Assembly: GCA_014238065.1 (NCBI GenBank)
Contig: JABABU010000025.1
Span: 62,001 to 126,000 of the forward strand
Length of the DNA: 64,000 nt
Reading direction: 5' to 3'
DNA from: Actinomycetota bacterium
GTDB taxonomy: Bacteria > Actinomycetota > Acidimicrobiia > Acidimicrobiales > Poriferisodalaceae
The position numbers were made by a program, and so were the translations under genes. Positions 25,727 to 34,979 of the stretch are shown piece by piece (position 1 is the first letter of the stretch; every line of letters starts with the position of its first letter). The notes below the pieces were generated by a model, which had not been told where the DNA came from, ran no database searches, and worked only from the letters and a program-made list of their open reading frames with translations.

Positions 25727-26464
25727 CTAGGCGCGCATCCCGCCATCGACCACGAACTCGTGCCCGGTGCAGTACCGGCTCGAGTCGCTCAGCAGGAAGA
25801 ACACCACTTCCGACACCTCTTCGGCCGCACCAGTCCTGCCGAGCGGAATGTTGGCAGTGAGTCGATCGCGGATGTCAGGTCCGAGCACGTCGAACTGTTG
25901 GAGCATCTCTGTCTCGATGATGCCGGGGTGGATGCTGTTGACACGCACGTTCGAGGGGCCGAGTTCCTGTGCAGCGGACTTCGTCATGCCCCGAACCGCC
26001 CATTTCGATGCTCCGTAGGCAAAGGCCGAAGCAGCACCGCTGAGACCAGCGATCGACGAGATGTTCACGATGCTGCCCGACTGCTGCGCGACCATCTGTT
26101 TGGCAGCGGCCCTCATGCCAAGAAACACGCCTGTCTGGTTGATCTCGGTGATACGCCGATAGTCATCAAGCGTGGTCTGTGTCATCGGGACGATCTTGAA
26201 AATGCCGGCGTTGTTGACCAGACCGTCGAGGGATCCCGAGGTGACCACGATCTCGTCAATGACTTCGTTCCAGAGAGATTCATTCGTGACGTCCTGTTCG
26301 AGGAAGTGCCCGCCGATGTCGGCCGCGACCTTCTCGCCATCGGCGACCAGCAGATCCGTCACCCAGACATCGGCGCCGGCGGCAGCGCACTGTCGCGCCT
26401 CAGCTGCACCCTGACCGCGCGCACCACCTGTGATGAGGATGACCTTGCCCTCTAACTGACCCAT
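25727..26464 (-). CDS. Short-chain dehydrogenase/reductase (SDR)
   Basis: A 245-aa classical SDR. The cofactor motif TGGARGQG is at residues 11-18, NNAGIF replaces NNAG, the catalytic set is Ser (NISSIAG), Tyr and Lys (YGASKWA), and the C-terminus DGGMRA is typical. The Asp after the second strand (DLL) favours NAD(H). ATG 26464 has GGAAGG upstream; the frame to 26635 is a shadow of the peptidase gene. Many homologues are annotated as 3-alpha/20-beta-hydroxysteroid or 3-oxoacyl-ACP dehydrogenases; the substrate is unknown. Confidence 0.92.
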   Translation of the reverse strand: MGQLEGKVILITGGARGQGAAEARQCAAAGADVWVTDLLVADGEKVAADIGGHFLEQDVTNESLWNEVIDEIVVTSGSLDGLVNNAGIFKIVPMTQTTLDDYRRITEINQTGVFLGMRAAAKQMVAQQSGSIVNISSIAGLSGAASAFAYGASKWAVRGMTKSAAQELGPSNVRVNSIHPGIIETEMLQQFDVLGPDIRDRLTANIPLGRTGAAEEVSEVVFFLLSDSSRYCTGHEFVVDGGMRA

Positions 26465-26534
26465 GCTGGTTTCCTTCCCTCGGCCAGCGATTCTGTCGCG
26501 ACTGCAGGCGTTGCCCAAATGGAGCAACGAACGA

Positions 26535-28088
26535 TCAGGTCTCAGCAGGCGCTTCGGGAAGCTCGGGAGTCGTGTCGTCGTACAACCACGCATTGAACAG
26601 CACATCGAGTTCGCGGCCCGAGACTTCCTCGGCAACAGCGATGAAGTCGGCCGTCGTCACGTTGCCGTGGGCAAACCGGTGTGTATAAGTCCTGAGCGTG
26701 TCGAAGAACGCATCGTCGCCGACGGTTCTGCGGACAGCGTGCAAGGTCAGAGCGCCCCGGATATACACCGTCGAGTCGAACAGCCCCTCCGGCCCAGGGT
26801 CGCCAGGACCCGACCAGGCGGGTCTGCCTTGTCTCGCCAACCGTTCGGCTGTGGCGTCGATGTCGAAAGCAGGGTCGGTTGCCTCCTGCCACACCCATTC
26901 GCCATATGTGGCGAACCCTTCATTCAGCCAGATGTCGCGCCATGTCGCTGGCGTCAGCGAGTTGCCAAACCACTGGTGGGCAAGTTCGTGTGCCACCACG
27001 ATCTCGCCGAACGGGCCACCGAACAAACTGCTCGAGAAGACTGACAGGGTCTGGGCCTCGAGGGCACCACCGAAATTGTCATCGACCACGAGCGCGCCGT
27101 ACACCTCGAATGGGTAGGGACCGAAGAGCTCTGAGAAGACCCCAAGCATCTCGCCCTGTAGGTCGATGGCTGATTTGGCGCTGAGCTCCGATGAAGCTCG
27201 GTACGCATCGCGCAACGGGGTACCGGTTTCAGAGACCGTCTCGTGGAACGAAAACTCTCCGATCGCGACCGTGACGAGATAGCTCGCCATCGGGTCACGG
27301 GCCCTGTATCTCCAGGTGGTGGTCTCATCCTCGTTTTCTTTCACATCGACGAGAACGCCATTCGCAATGACCTGAAGATCGGAAGGCACTGTCGCCGAGA
27401 TCGAGTAAGTCGCCTTGTCGATGGGATGGTCGTTCACCGGGTACCAGCCGTGAGCTCCCGTGGGTTCGCTCACGACATAGCTGAACTCGCCGGCATCCCG
27501 CCATCCGACTCGGTCGCGCCACGCCGGCGACAGGACCCCTTCAGGGGTCCCTTCGTAGAAGACGACGACCTCGAACTCTTCACCCGACCTCAGCGGCGTC
27601 AGCCCGGCGTCGATCACGAGTTCCTCGGCTTCGTGCACGAAGCCGGTCTCCACTCCATCCACCTCGACAGCCGTGACCGTCAGACCGACGAGATCGAGGT
27701 TCAGCGACGACAACGTCTGGGTCGCCAGGGCCCTCATGGTCATCACTGCTTCCATCTCGTCGATCGCTGGATCGATCGCAAAATCGATGTCGTAGTGCAG
27801 CGCGTCATATCCGCCATTGCCGAGCCCATCGAAGTACTCGTCCCCGGCCGATGACGCACCGGCAATCGGTGGGAGTTCGGGCGCAGCAGTCGTCGCAGTG
27901 GTCGTCGGTGGCGGATCGCTGGACGTCGTGGTCGGGAGCTCTGTCGGCGGCACGACCGAGATCGCCGACGACGATGACTCTGAAGCAGCCGATGTCGATG
28001 TCGCTGCCGGCACGTCGTTCCTGTTGCGGTCTGAGCACCCGACGGCAACGACGCCCAGAATCACCAAGATCGCGACAGACTTTCCCAT
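26535..28088 (-). CDS. M1 family zinc metallopeptidase, lipoprotein
   Basis: A 517-aa exported aminopeptidase-like enzyme. The signal MGKSVAILVILGVVAVGC makes it a lipoprotein, followed by a Ser/Thr/Pro linker (~25-70) and the M1 fold. The zinc site is HELAHQWFGN with the third ligand Glu in WLNEGFATYGEW; the exopeptidase motif GAMEN appears as GALEAQT, a common variant in bacterial M1 proteins. ATG 28088 is chosen at the signal peptide; the frame is open to 28247. It is divergent from the TetR gene. Role: peptide breakdown at the cell surface. Confidence 0.9.
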   Translation of the reverse strand: MGKSVAILVILGVVAVGCSDRNRNDVPAATSTSAASESSSSAISVVPPTELPTTTSSDPPPTTTATTAAPELPPIAGASSAGDEYFDGLGNGGYDALHYDIDFAIDPAIDEMEAVMTMRALATQTLSSLNLDLVGLTVTAVEVDGVETGFVHEAEELVIDAGLTPLRSGEEFEVVVFYEGTPEGVLSPAWRDRVGWRDAGEFSYVVSEPTGAHGWYPVNDHPIDKATYSISATVPSDLQVIANGVLVDVKENEDETTTWRYRARDPMASYLVTVAIGEFSFHETVSETGTPLRDAYRASSELSAKSAIDLQGEMLGVFSELFGPYPFEVYGALVVDDNFGGALEAQTLSVFSSSLFGGPFGEIVVAHELAHQWFGNSLTPATWRDIWLNEGFATYGEWVWQEATDPAFDIDATAERLARQGRPAWSGPGDPGPEGLFDSTVYIRGALTLHAVRRTVGDDAFFDTLRTYTHRFAHGNVTTADFIAVAEEVSGRELDVLFNAWLYDDTTPELPEAPAET

Positions 28089-28210
28089 GGAGCGAAAGGT
28101 ACAGAAGGACTCCGGGGGAACGGACGCGAGCTCACACTCCGGTCCATTTCGCTCAGTGTGGCCAACGGGGAGTTTGGTTTTGCGCGGTGCGAACCTGTTG
28201 AAATAGATGT

Positions 28211-28822
28211 ATGGCGGCAAAAACCGACCCCACCGAAGACACGGCAATTGACGACACAGCGACCGACGGACGTGTGCTGCGTGGTCAACGCAACCGTGAG
28301 GCCATCGTCGACGCGATGGTCGCGATGTTCGAACAAGGGAACCTTCGTCCCACTGCTGCGCAGGTCGCAGAGACCGCCGGCCTGTCCACCCGAAGCGTGT
28401 ATCACCACTTCAACGACATGAAGTCGCTCGCCCTCGAGGTCACATCACGATCCGAAGCACGCATGCGTCCTCCGGACTTCACAGCGATGTCGAACGTCGC
28501 TCTGAACGAGCGCATCTGCATGTTCGTCGAACATCGATTCGATCGTTGGCGACAGACATCGGCAGTGGTGAGAGCCGGACTGCTGGCCGAGTACGACTCG
28601 CACATCGTCGCTGAGCTGCTGAGCCTCGGGCGCGAAGCGCGTATCCAAGAAGTCAGAACCGTGTTCGCCGATGCGGTCACAGGGACCGACGAGGAAGCGG
28701 TGTTCGCAGCACTCGACGTCGTGTTCGGGTACGACACCTGGCATCGCCTCATCGATGTTCGTGAAATCGAAGGCGCGACCGCAGAGAATCTCGTTGCCAA
28801 GATGGCACACGCCCTCATCTAA
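28211..28822 (+). CDS. TetR/AcrR family transcriptional regulator
   Basis: A 203-aa repressor-type protein. The N-terminal helix-turn-helix (residues ~25-72) has NREAIVDAMVAMFEQG, then AAQVAETAGLSTRSVYHHF and ND, the standard TetR motif. The C-terminal helical domain would bind an unknown ligand. It is divergent from the M1 peptidase gene and upstream of the YcaQ gene; the first is the likely target by position only. Confidence 0.92.
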   Translation: MAAKTDPTEDTAIDDTATDGRVLRGQRNREAIVDAMVAMFEQGNLRPTAAQVAETAGLSTRSVYHHFNDMKSLALEVTSRSEARMRPPDFTAMSNVALNERICMFVEHRFDRWRQTSAVVRAGLLAEYDSHIVAELLSLGREARIQEVRTVFADAVTGTDEEAVFAALDVVFGYDTWHRLIDVREIEGATAENLVAKMAHALI

Positions 28823-28866
28823 TCTCCGTCAGGCAAAGTCCGACTACTCCACGAGACTCTTCGTAC

Positions 28867-30063
28867 GTGGCACACGATCTCAACACCCTCGCTGCTCGAA
28901 GGCTCGCACTCGCGGCACATGGCGTCGTCGACGCGCGCCCCACGGCCAAGATCAATCGTGGACACGTACGCAAAGTGATCGACAAACTCGGGTTGCTACA
29001 GATCGACAGTGTCAACGTCGTGTGCCGCTCGCACTACCTTCCGCTGTTCGCAAGGCTGGGCCCATACGACACCGACCTCCTCCACCGGCTCGCATCCGAC
29101 GGCGAACTCGTCGAAGGGTGGATCCACGAGGCCACGTTTCTCCCCGCGCGGCACCACCACCTGTTCGAGTGGCGGCGGCGCGAGGCCAAGAACCTCGACG
29201 TCAGGCCCAAGACGAGAAAATGGGTCAGTGATAACGAGGAGCTGATCGCCAACGTCCTCCACGCGGTGCGCGAACGAGGCCCCGTCGCCGCAAGTGACTT
29301 CGAGGGGAAGAACGTCAAACGCGGCCCGTGGTGGGGTTGGGGCGACGCCAAGATGGCGCTCGAATGGTTGTTCAGAACCGGCGACCTCGGCGCAACCCGA
29401 GCCGGCCAGTTCGAGCGCAGATACGACCTCATGGAACGAGTGCTCCCCCCGGAGTTCGCCGACATTGCCATCCCCAGCCGCGACGAAGCTCACCGAACAC
29501 TGTTGACCATGGCATCGGAGTACCTCGGCGTGGCAACCGTCGAAGAGCTGGGGGACTATCACCGCCTCCAGATCGGCGAGACGCGCCGACACGTCAGGGA
29601 CCTCGTCACCGACGGTGTCCTCGAAGAAGTATCCGTTCAGGGTTGGGGAGTCCCTGGATACGTCAACGCCGGATGGTCGAGAGCGCGCAAAGACGCGGTG
29701 AGCACGCTGATCAGCCCATTCGACCCGATCACCTGGCACCGCGACCGCGCCGAACGCATCTTCGGATTCCACTATCGAATCGAGATCTACGTCCCGAAGC
29801 CGAAGCGCGTCTACGGCTATTACGTCCTGCCGTTCGTGCATCGAAACGGGATTGTCGCTCGGGTCGACGTGAAGAACGACAGGCAGGCATCTGTACTCCG
29901 CGTCTTCTCCTCATGGGGAGAATCGCACGACGACGATCCCGCCGACACTGCCGCCGCGCTGGCGATCGAACTCCGACAACTGGCCCTGTTCCTTGGCACC
30001 GACGACGTCGACGTGCAGAACCACGGCGACCTCGCCCCAGAGCTGATGAGTCACTTCACGTGA
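28867..30063 (+). CDS. YcaQ/AlkX-type DNA crosslink-repair glycosylase (winged-helix, HTH_42)
   Basis: A 398-aa protein of the AlkZ/YcaQ family: three tandem winged-helix modules and a beta-barrel. LGLLQIDSVNVVCRSHY carries the catalytic QxD motif that marks the YcaQ (AlkX) branch, which unhooks interstrand crosslinks and removes bulky N7 adducts; the AlkZ branch has QxQ. FDPITWHRDRAERIFGF and YGYYVLP near the C-terminus are conserved. Start GTG 28867. The stop overlaps the DUF983 gene by 4 bp. Confidence 0.9.
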   Translation: MAHDLNTLAARRLALAAHGVVDARPTAKINRGHVRKVIDKLGLLQIDSVNVVCRSHYLPLFARLGPYDTDLLHRLASDGELVEGWIHEATFLPARHHHLFEWRRREAKNLDVRPKTRKWVSDNEELIANVLHAVRERGPVAASDFEGKNVKRGPWWGWGDAKMALEWLFRTGDLGATRAGQFERRYDLMERVLPPEFADIAIPSRDEAHRTLLTMASEYLGVATVEELGDYHRLQIGETRRHVRDLVTDGVLEEVSVQGWGVPGYVNAGWSRARKDAVSTLISPFDPITWHRDRAERIFGFHYRIEIYVPKPKRVYGYYVLPFVHRNGIVARVDVKNDRQASVLRVFSSWGESHDDDPADTAAALAIELRQLALFLGTDDVDVQNHGDLAPELMSHFT

Positions 30064-30548
30064 GTCGGGCAACTCCTCCACCGCACTCATCGGTGAACTG
30101 GCGCCCTCCCCTTCCGGCAGCCAGAACCCTGCAACGCGGCGCGACGCTGGCGTGCCCTGTCTGTGGCATACGCGGGTTGTTCCGACACTGGTTCACCATG
30201 ATCGAACAATGCCCTCGATGTCACCTCAGATTCGACCGGCTGCCCGGCCACATCCTCGGCTCGATCGCGATGAACACGATCCTCTCATTTGGGGTCATGG
30301 CCATCGCCCTCGTCTGGTCGCTCGTCGAGGCGCATCCGAACTTCGACAGGACACGACTGCTGCTCATCAACATTCCGGTCGCCATCACCGCGCCGGTCCT
30401 GTTCCTCCCGCTCAGCAAGACCATCTGGTCGGCCGTCGAACTGCTCGGACGTCCACTTGCTGAAGGCGAAGTCCTTGCTCAGTACGCACCAGATGACCCT
30501 CGGACCTCGAAATCACCCACCACCGACGCGTCGAAGAAAGCCACCTGA
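30060..30548 (+). CDS. DUF983 membrane protein
   Basis: A 162-aa protein. An N-terminal zinc-ribbon-like segment (CPVCGIRGLF then EQCPRCHLRF) precedes two transmembrane helices (ILSFGVMAIALVWSLV and LLINIPVAITAPVLFLPL), the DUF983 pattern. The function is unknown; in alphaproteobacteria the family lies in oxidase gene clusters. GTG 30060 overlaps the ycaQ stop (GTGA). The much longer open frame upstream is a shadow of ycaQ. Confidence 0.85.
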   Translation: MSRATPPPHSSVNWRPPLPAARTLQRGATLACPVCGIRGLFRHWFTMIEQCPRCHLRFDRLPGHILGSIAMNTILSFGVMAIALVWSLVEAHPNFDRTRLLLINIPVAITAPVLFLPLSKTIWSAVELLGRPLAEGEVLAQYAPDDPRTSKSPTTDASKKAT

Positions 30549-30624
30549 CAGGTTGCAATCCGGCCCCAAATCGGCCATCCTGACCACTCCACGACGGCGC
30601 CCCGGCGTCGTCGTACTGCGGTGT

Positions 30625-30699
30625 GGTCCCGTGGTGAAGTCTGGAGTTCACGCTGGCCTGTCAAGCCAGAGGTCGCGGGTTCAAATCCCGTCGGGACCG
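30625..30699 (+). tRNA. tRNA-Asp (GTC)
   Basis: Acceptor GGTCCCG/CGGGACC, anticodon stem CTGGC/GCCAG with loop CTGTCAA (anticodon GTC), and T-arm GCGGGTTCAAATCCCGT. Discriminator G; CCA is not encoded. One base separates it from tRNA-Phe, so they are surely co-transcribed. Confidence 0.97.
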
Positions 30700-30700
30700 C

Positions 30701-30773
30701 GGTCGGGTAGCTCAGTTGGCAGAGCGCGCGCCTGAAAAGTGTGAGGTCACCGGATCGACGCCGGTCCCGACCA
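30701..30773 (+). tRNA. tRNA-Phe (GAA)
   Basis: Acceptor GGTCGGG/CCCGACC, D-arm with GTAGCTCAGTTGGCAGAGC, and loop CTGAAAA with anticodon GAA. The anticodon stem CGCGC/GTGTG uses two G-U pairs. Discriminator A; CCA is not encoded. Second of a tandem pair. Confidence 0.95.
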
Positions 30774-30881
30774 CGTTACGAACGCTGCGGGCATGGCCAT
30801 TCGGTCGGCTCGCAGCTTCGCTTTTGGGCTCTCTTCGACGGCGAAAGGAGCTGTGCCATCGACCACGACGACGATCGCACC

Positions 30882-30910
30882 CTGTGGCAAGGGTCTGACC
30901 CTTGTTACAC
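30882..30910. repeat. Imperfect palindrome, copy 2 of the dispersed 29-bp repeat
   Basis: CTGTGGCAAGG, loop GTCTGAC, CCTTGTTACAC. As RNA the stem has ten pairs including two G-U. It matches 25 of 29 bases of 19407-19435. It sits two bases beyond the malic enzyme stop (minus strand) and ~110 bases past tRNA-Phe, a place where a bidirectional terminator would fit. Confidence 0.7.
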
Positions 30911-30911
30911 G

Positions 30912-32318
30912 TCAGGAACTGCGAGTGACGCCATCGCGCTGTGCGGCTTCGGCGACTGCGGGGGCGACGGCCTCGACGACCGAGCGATCGAAGGCACTCG
31001 GCATGATGTTGGTGGCGCTCAGCTTCTCGACAGGAACACTCGAGGCGATGGCTTCGGCAGCGGCGATCTTCATTCCCTCGGTGATGTCGGTAGCTCCAGC
31101 AAGGAACGCTCCTCGGAAGATGCCGGGGAACGCAAGCACATTGTTGATCTGGTTCGGGAAGTCACTTCGACCGGTCGCGATGACCGCAGCGATGTCCTGA
31201 ATCGTTTCCGGCCGAATCTCCGGCTCGGGATTTGCCATCGCGAACACGATCGGGCGCTCAGTCATGCGCTCGACGTCGGTACGGGTGATGACACCGGGAC
31301 CTGACACACCCATGAACACGTCGGCTCCGTCCATGGCGTCCGCCACGGTGCCAGCGATGCCGCGGGGGTTCGTGTGGTCGGCGAGCCACTGCTTTGACGA
31401 ATGAAGCCCCACACGCCCCTTGTGAATCGAGCCAGCCCTGTCGACGGCAACCACCTCCCCAACCCCGGCGCCTTGCAGAATCTTCGTGATGGCGACACCG
31501 GCTGCGCCCGCACCGGCGATGACAACCCGGACGTCAGCCATGACTTTGCCGACAACCTTCAGCGCATTCTCGAGCGCGGCGAGTGCCACAACGGCCGTGC
31601 CGTGCTGGTCATCATGGAAGACCGGAATGTTCAGCGCTTCTCGCAGCCGGGCTTCGATGTCGAACGCGCCAGGTGCAGCAATGTCCTCGAGATTGATGCC
31701 CCCGAACGTCGGCGCAAGACGAATGACGGTCTCGACGATCTCGTCGGGGTCCTGCGTGTCGAGGCAGATCGGGAACGCGTCGACACCGGCGAACTCCTTG
31801 AACAGCAGAGCTTTGCCCTCCATCACCGGCATCGCGGCTTCAGGACCGATGTTTCCGAGGCCGAGAACGGCCGTCCCATCGGACACGATCGCAACGGTGT
31901 TGCCCTTGATCGTGTACCGGTGGACAAGTTCAGGGTGTTCGTGAATTGCCATACAGATGCGGGCGACGCCCGGTGTGTACGCCATCGACAGATCGTCGTT
32001 GTCACGAAGCTCGACCCGACTCACGGTCTCGATCTTGCCGCCCTCGTGGAGATAGAACGTTCGGTCCTGCGAGCTGATGACCTCGATGCCGTCGAGGTCG
32101 TGCACAGCGGCACAGATCTCGACGATGTGCTCTTCGCTTCTGGCATCGACGATCACCTCTTCCATGAGGTGATCACCTTCGATGTGGAAACCCTCGAGGC
32201 CACGAATATTGCCCCCGGCCTCACCGATGGCGATGCACAACCGGCCAAGTGTTCCTGGCTTATGTTCGAGACGGACCTGAATCTCAGCCGAGTATGCGGC
32301 AGTGGGGTTCGAAGACAT
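30912..32318 (-). CDS. NAD(P)-dependent malic enzyme with N-terminal ACT-like domain
   Basis: A 468-aa enzyme that decarboxylates malate to pyruvate. Residues ~10-85 form an ACT-like regulatory domain (LEHKPGTLGRLCIAIGEAGG). The catalytic part has AYTPGVARIC, the metal/substrate segment FPICLDTQDPDEIVETV, NIPVFHDDQHGTA, and Rossmann motif GAGAAGVA, ending NPEPEIRP and NQINNVLAFPG. ACT-linked malic enzymes are usually thought to be amino-acid or metabolite controlled. ATG 32318. It lies 98 bp downstream of purM in the same direction and may be read from the purine transcript. Confidence 0.94.
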   Translation of the reverse strand: MSSNPTAAYSAEIQVRLEHKPGTLGRLCIAIGEAGGNIRGLEGFHIEGDHLMEEVIVDARSEEHIVEICAAVHDLDGIEVISSQDRTFYLHEGGKIETVSRVELRDNDDLSMAYTPGVARICMAIHEHPELVHRYTIKGNTVAIVSDGTAVLGLGNIGPEAAMPVMEGKALLFKEFAGVDAFPICLDTQDPDEIVETVIRLAPTFGGINLEDIAAPGAFDIEARLREALNIPVFHDDQHGTAVVALAALENALKVVGKVMADVRVVIAGAGAAGVAITKILQGAGVGEVVAVDRAGSIHKGRVGLHSSKQWLADHTNPRGIAGTVADAMDGADVFMGVSGPGVITRTDVERMTERPIVFAMANPEPEIRPETIQDIAAVIATGRSDFPNQINNVLAFPGIFRGAFLAGATDITEGMKIAAAEAIASSVPVEKLSATNIMPSAFDRSVVEAVAPAVAEAAQRDGVTRSS

Positions 32319-32416
32319 CTGGGGACTCTCCGGTCAAAGGACGATCGGCCATTCTCGGGTTCGATCGATTGAGAAGCAACACGGCTCGACTGCGAATCGC
32401 CACGGCACAGTACCGA

Positions 32417-33487
32417 TCAGGGAGCTTCGAACCTCACGTTGCCCCCACCATCGACGACCGAACCGATCACAAACGGGGCGTGACCGGCGTCTTCGAGCAC
32501 GGAGAGCGCTGTGTCGACAGATTCAGGTCCGACGACAGCAACCATCCCTATGCCCAGGTTGAAGACACGCTCCATCTCGGCCATCTCGACCCCACCACGT
32601 CTCGCGATTTCGTCGAAGATCGGAGGCACCGGCCATGCGGCGCGATCGACCAACACATCGACATCCGACGGCAAGACTCGTTCGAGGTTCGATGCCAAAC
32701 CACCGCCAGTCACATGGGCGAGGCCGTGGACCTCTACCGCATCGATCAGCTCGAGCACGGCAGGCGCGTAGATGACTGATGGGCGCAACATCTCGTCACC
32801 AATCGTGACATCAGCCCCTGGCCATGCCGGCTTGTGCACCATCGAAGGCTCTGACATCAGGACGCGTCTTGCCAGCGAATAGCCGTTGCACCTGATTCCA
32901 GGCGACGCAATCCCCATCACCACGTCCCCGGCCGAGATCCTCGTTCCGTCGACGATTCGGTCACGTTCGACCACGCCGACAACGAACCCACCGATGTCCC
33001 ACTCATGGGGCTCCATGGCGTCGGGATGTTCAGCGATCTCGCCACCGGTCAGCGAACAACCAGCCTGGCGACACCCCTCGGCCATCCCGGAGACGAGTTG
33101 CTCGATTCGATCCGGATCGACCTTCCCTGTCGTGATGATGTCGAGAAAGAAGAGCGGCTCTGCGCCTTGGGTGACGATGTCGTCGACACACATTGCAATC
33201 AGATCGATGCCGATGGTGTCCCATTTCTGGCAGGCGTCGGCGACGAGGGCCTTGGTGCCGACGCCATCGGTTCCCGACACAAGAACCGGCTCGTCGTAAC
33301 CCTTGGGAATTGCGACCATCGAACCGAATCCACCGATGTCGGTGAGCACTTCGGGCCTGAACGTCGACCTCACATGTGGGATGAAACGCCGGATTGCCTC
33401 GTCGGCAGCATCGATGTCGACACCGGCCTCCGCGTAGGTCGTCGGCTGGTGGGTAACCGCCTTGTCGGACACGGGCTGATCAGACAC
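32417..33487 (-). CDS. purM: Phosphoribosylformylglycinamidine cyclo-ligase (AIR synthetase)
   Basis: A 356-aa enzyme of purine synthesis, step 5: ATP-dependent ring closure of FGAM to AIR. Diagnostic segments are YAEAGVDIDAADEA, SGTDGVGTK and LTGGEIAEHPDAM near the active site, and HVTGGGLASNLERVLP. I choose GTG 33487 (4 bases after the purF stop); GTG 33472 is also possible, and the frame is open to 33547. Follows purF in the operon. Confidence 0.95.
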   Translation of the reverse strand: MSDQPVSDKAVTHQPTTYAEAGVDIDAADEAIRRFIPHVRSTFRPEVLTDIGGFGSMVAIPKGYDEPVLVSGTDGVGTKALVADACQKWDTIGIDLIAMCVDDIVTQGAEPLFFLDIITTGKVDPDRIEQLVSGMAEGCRQAGCSLTGGEIAEHPDAMEPHEWDIGGFVVGVVERDRIVDGTRISAGDVVMGIASPGIRCNGYSLARRVLMSEPSMVHKPAWPGADVTIGDEMLRPSVIYAPAVLELIDAVEVHGLAHVTGGGLASNLERVLPSDVDVLVDRAAWPVPPIFDEIARRGGVEMAEMERVFNLGIGMVAVVGPESVDTALSVLEDAGHAPFVIGSVVDGGGNVRFEAP

Positions 33488-33491
33488 GGGC

Positions 33492-34979
33492 TCAGAAGAG
33501 CTCAGCGAGCCCAGGGGTGCTTCCTGGCATGACCTCGTCGATCTCATCGCCGACGACGTTCTTCGACAGTTCGATGGGGACCTCGATGGGGTATTCGCCG
33601 GTCAGGCATGCACTGCAGAATCCAGCCCCGACCGTTCCGGTTGCGTCGAGGAGGCGATCGAGCGAGAGGTACGACAACGAGTCGACCCCGAGATACTCAC
33701 GGATCTCCTCGACGCTGAGGTTCGCAGCCAACAACTCGGCTCGTGTTCCGGTGTCCATCCCGTAGAAGCAGGGCCAGCGATATGGCGGTGACGAGATCCG
33801 CATGTGAATCTGAGCCGCACCTGCTTCGCGAAGCATGCCCACCATGGCCTTGGTGGTCGTTCCCCTGACGATGGAGTCGTCGACGACAACGAGACGCTGG
33901 CCCTCGATGTTCGGCCTGATCGGGTTCAACTTCATGCGAACACCGAGCGAGCGAAGCGCCTGGTTGGGCGCGATGAACGTGCGACCGATGTAGCGGTTCT
34001 TCACGAGGCCGTCGCGGTACGGGATGCCGCTCTGTTTGGCGAACCCCTGAGCCGCAGGAATTCCAGACTCCGGGACCGGGATCACGAAGTCAGCCTCGGC
34101 TGGCGCCTGCTCTGCGAGCGATTGACCCATTCGCTGACGAGATTCGTGAACGTTCGATCCGTAGAGCTTCGTGTCCGGCCTCGAGAAGTACACGAACTCG
34201 AACACACAGAGACGCGGATCGACCCTGGCTTCCTCGAAGGGGTGAAGTGAATGGCACCCCTCGGCATCGATCACGATGAGTTCACCAGGCTCGATTTCCC
34301 GGATGAAGCTGGCCCCTGCGATGTCGAGCGCTGGCGACTCGGAGGCAAGCACCCATCCCCCACCATCGAGGCGGCCGAGACACAGCGGCCAGAAACCGTT
34401 CGGGTCACGAACACCGATCAGATGATCGCGATCGAGAGCAACGAATGAGAACCCGCCGGCGAGTTGAGCAACGACCTCGAAAAGCGAGGTCTCGAGTTCG
34501 GCACCTTCATCCAGTCCACCGGCGAGGAGCCGGTTGGCCACCAGTTCAGCCACGAGGTCAGTATCACTGGTGACGGTGTCGGGGAGCATCCCCGCATCGG
34601 CAGCAAGCTGGGCCGTATTGACGAGGTTGCCGTTGTGGCCAAGCGCGAACTCCCGCTCACCGACATCACGGTAGAACGGCTGTGATGCCCGCCAGGAAGA
34701 TGATCCAGTTGTCGAATATCTGGTGTGGCCGATGGCGACATGGCCGTCGAGCGCGGCGAGAATGCGGTCGTCGAGCGCCTGTGCAACGAGGCCCATGTCC
34801 TTCACGACGGTGACATTCGTGCTGTCGCTCACCGCTATGCCTGCCGATTCCTGACCGCGATGTTGCAGCGCATAGAGCCCGAGATAGGTGAGGTGAGCTA
34901 CGGGTTGGCCTGGCGCGAAGACCCCGAAAACACCACAGGCCTCACGCGGTTTCTCGAGATGGACTCCGTCGTCGGACAT
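33492..34979 (-). CDS. purF: Amidophosphoribosyltransferase
   Basis: Purine synthesis step 1: transfers the glutamine amide nitrogen to PRPP. A 495-aa protein with a 14-residue propeptide before the N-terminal nucleophile C15 (REACGVFG). The glutaminase domain (HRGQESAGI, GHTRYSTTG) is followed by the PRTase domain with PRPP motif VVVDDSIVRGTT. Cys residues in FEF-adjacent LCVF, CFYGMD and CSACL fit the 4Fe-4S-type enzyme of Bacillus. ATG 34979 is supported by the propeptide length; GGAG is 15 bases upstream. The frame reaches 35168, but that part has no family match. Confidence 0.96.
   Translation of the reverse strand: MSDDGVHLEKPREACGVFGVFAPGQPVAHLTYLGLYALQHRGQESAGIAVSDSTNVTVVKDMGLVAQALDDRILAALDGHVAIGHTRYSTTGSSSWRASQPFYRDVGEREFALGHNGNLVNTAQLAADAGMLPDTVTSDTDLVAELVANRLLAGGLDEGAELETSLFEVVAQLAGGFSFVALDRDHLIGVRDPNGFWPLCLGRLDGGGWVLASESPALDIAGASFIREIEPGELIVIDAEGCHSLHPFEEARVDPRLCVFEFVYFSRPDTKLYGSNVHESRQRMGQSLAEQAPAEADFVIPVPESGIPAAQGFAKQSGIPYRDGLVKNRYIGRTFIAPNQALRSLGVRMKLNPIRPNIEGQRLVVVDDSIVRGTTTKAMVGMLREAGAAQIHMRISSPPYRWPCFYGMDTGTRAELLAANLSVEEIREYLGVDSLSYLSLDRLLDATGTVGAGFCSACLTGEYPIEVPIELSKNVVGDEIDEVMPGSTPGLAELF

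Noticed and set aside
29328..30060. Long plus-strand frame leading into the DUF983 gene
   Set aside because: The part before 30060 is an Arg/Pro-rich shadow of ycaQ; only the region after GTG 30060 is coding.
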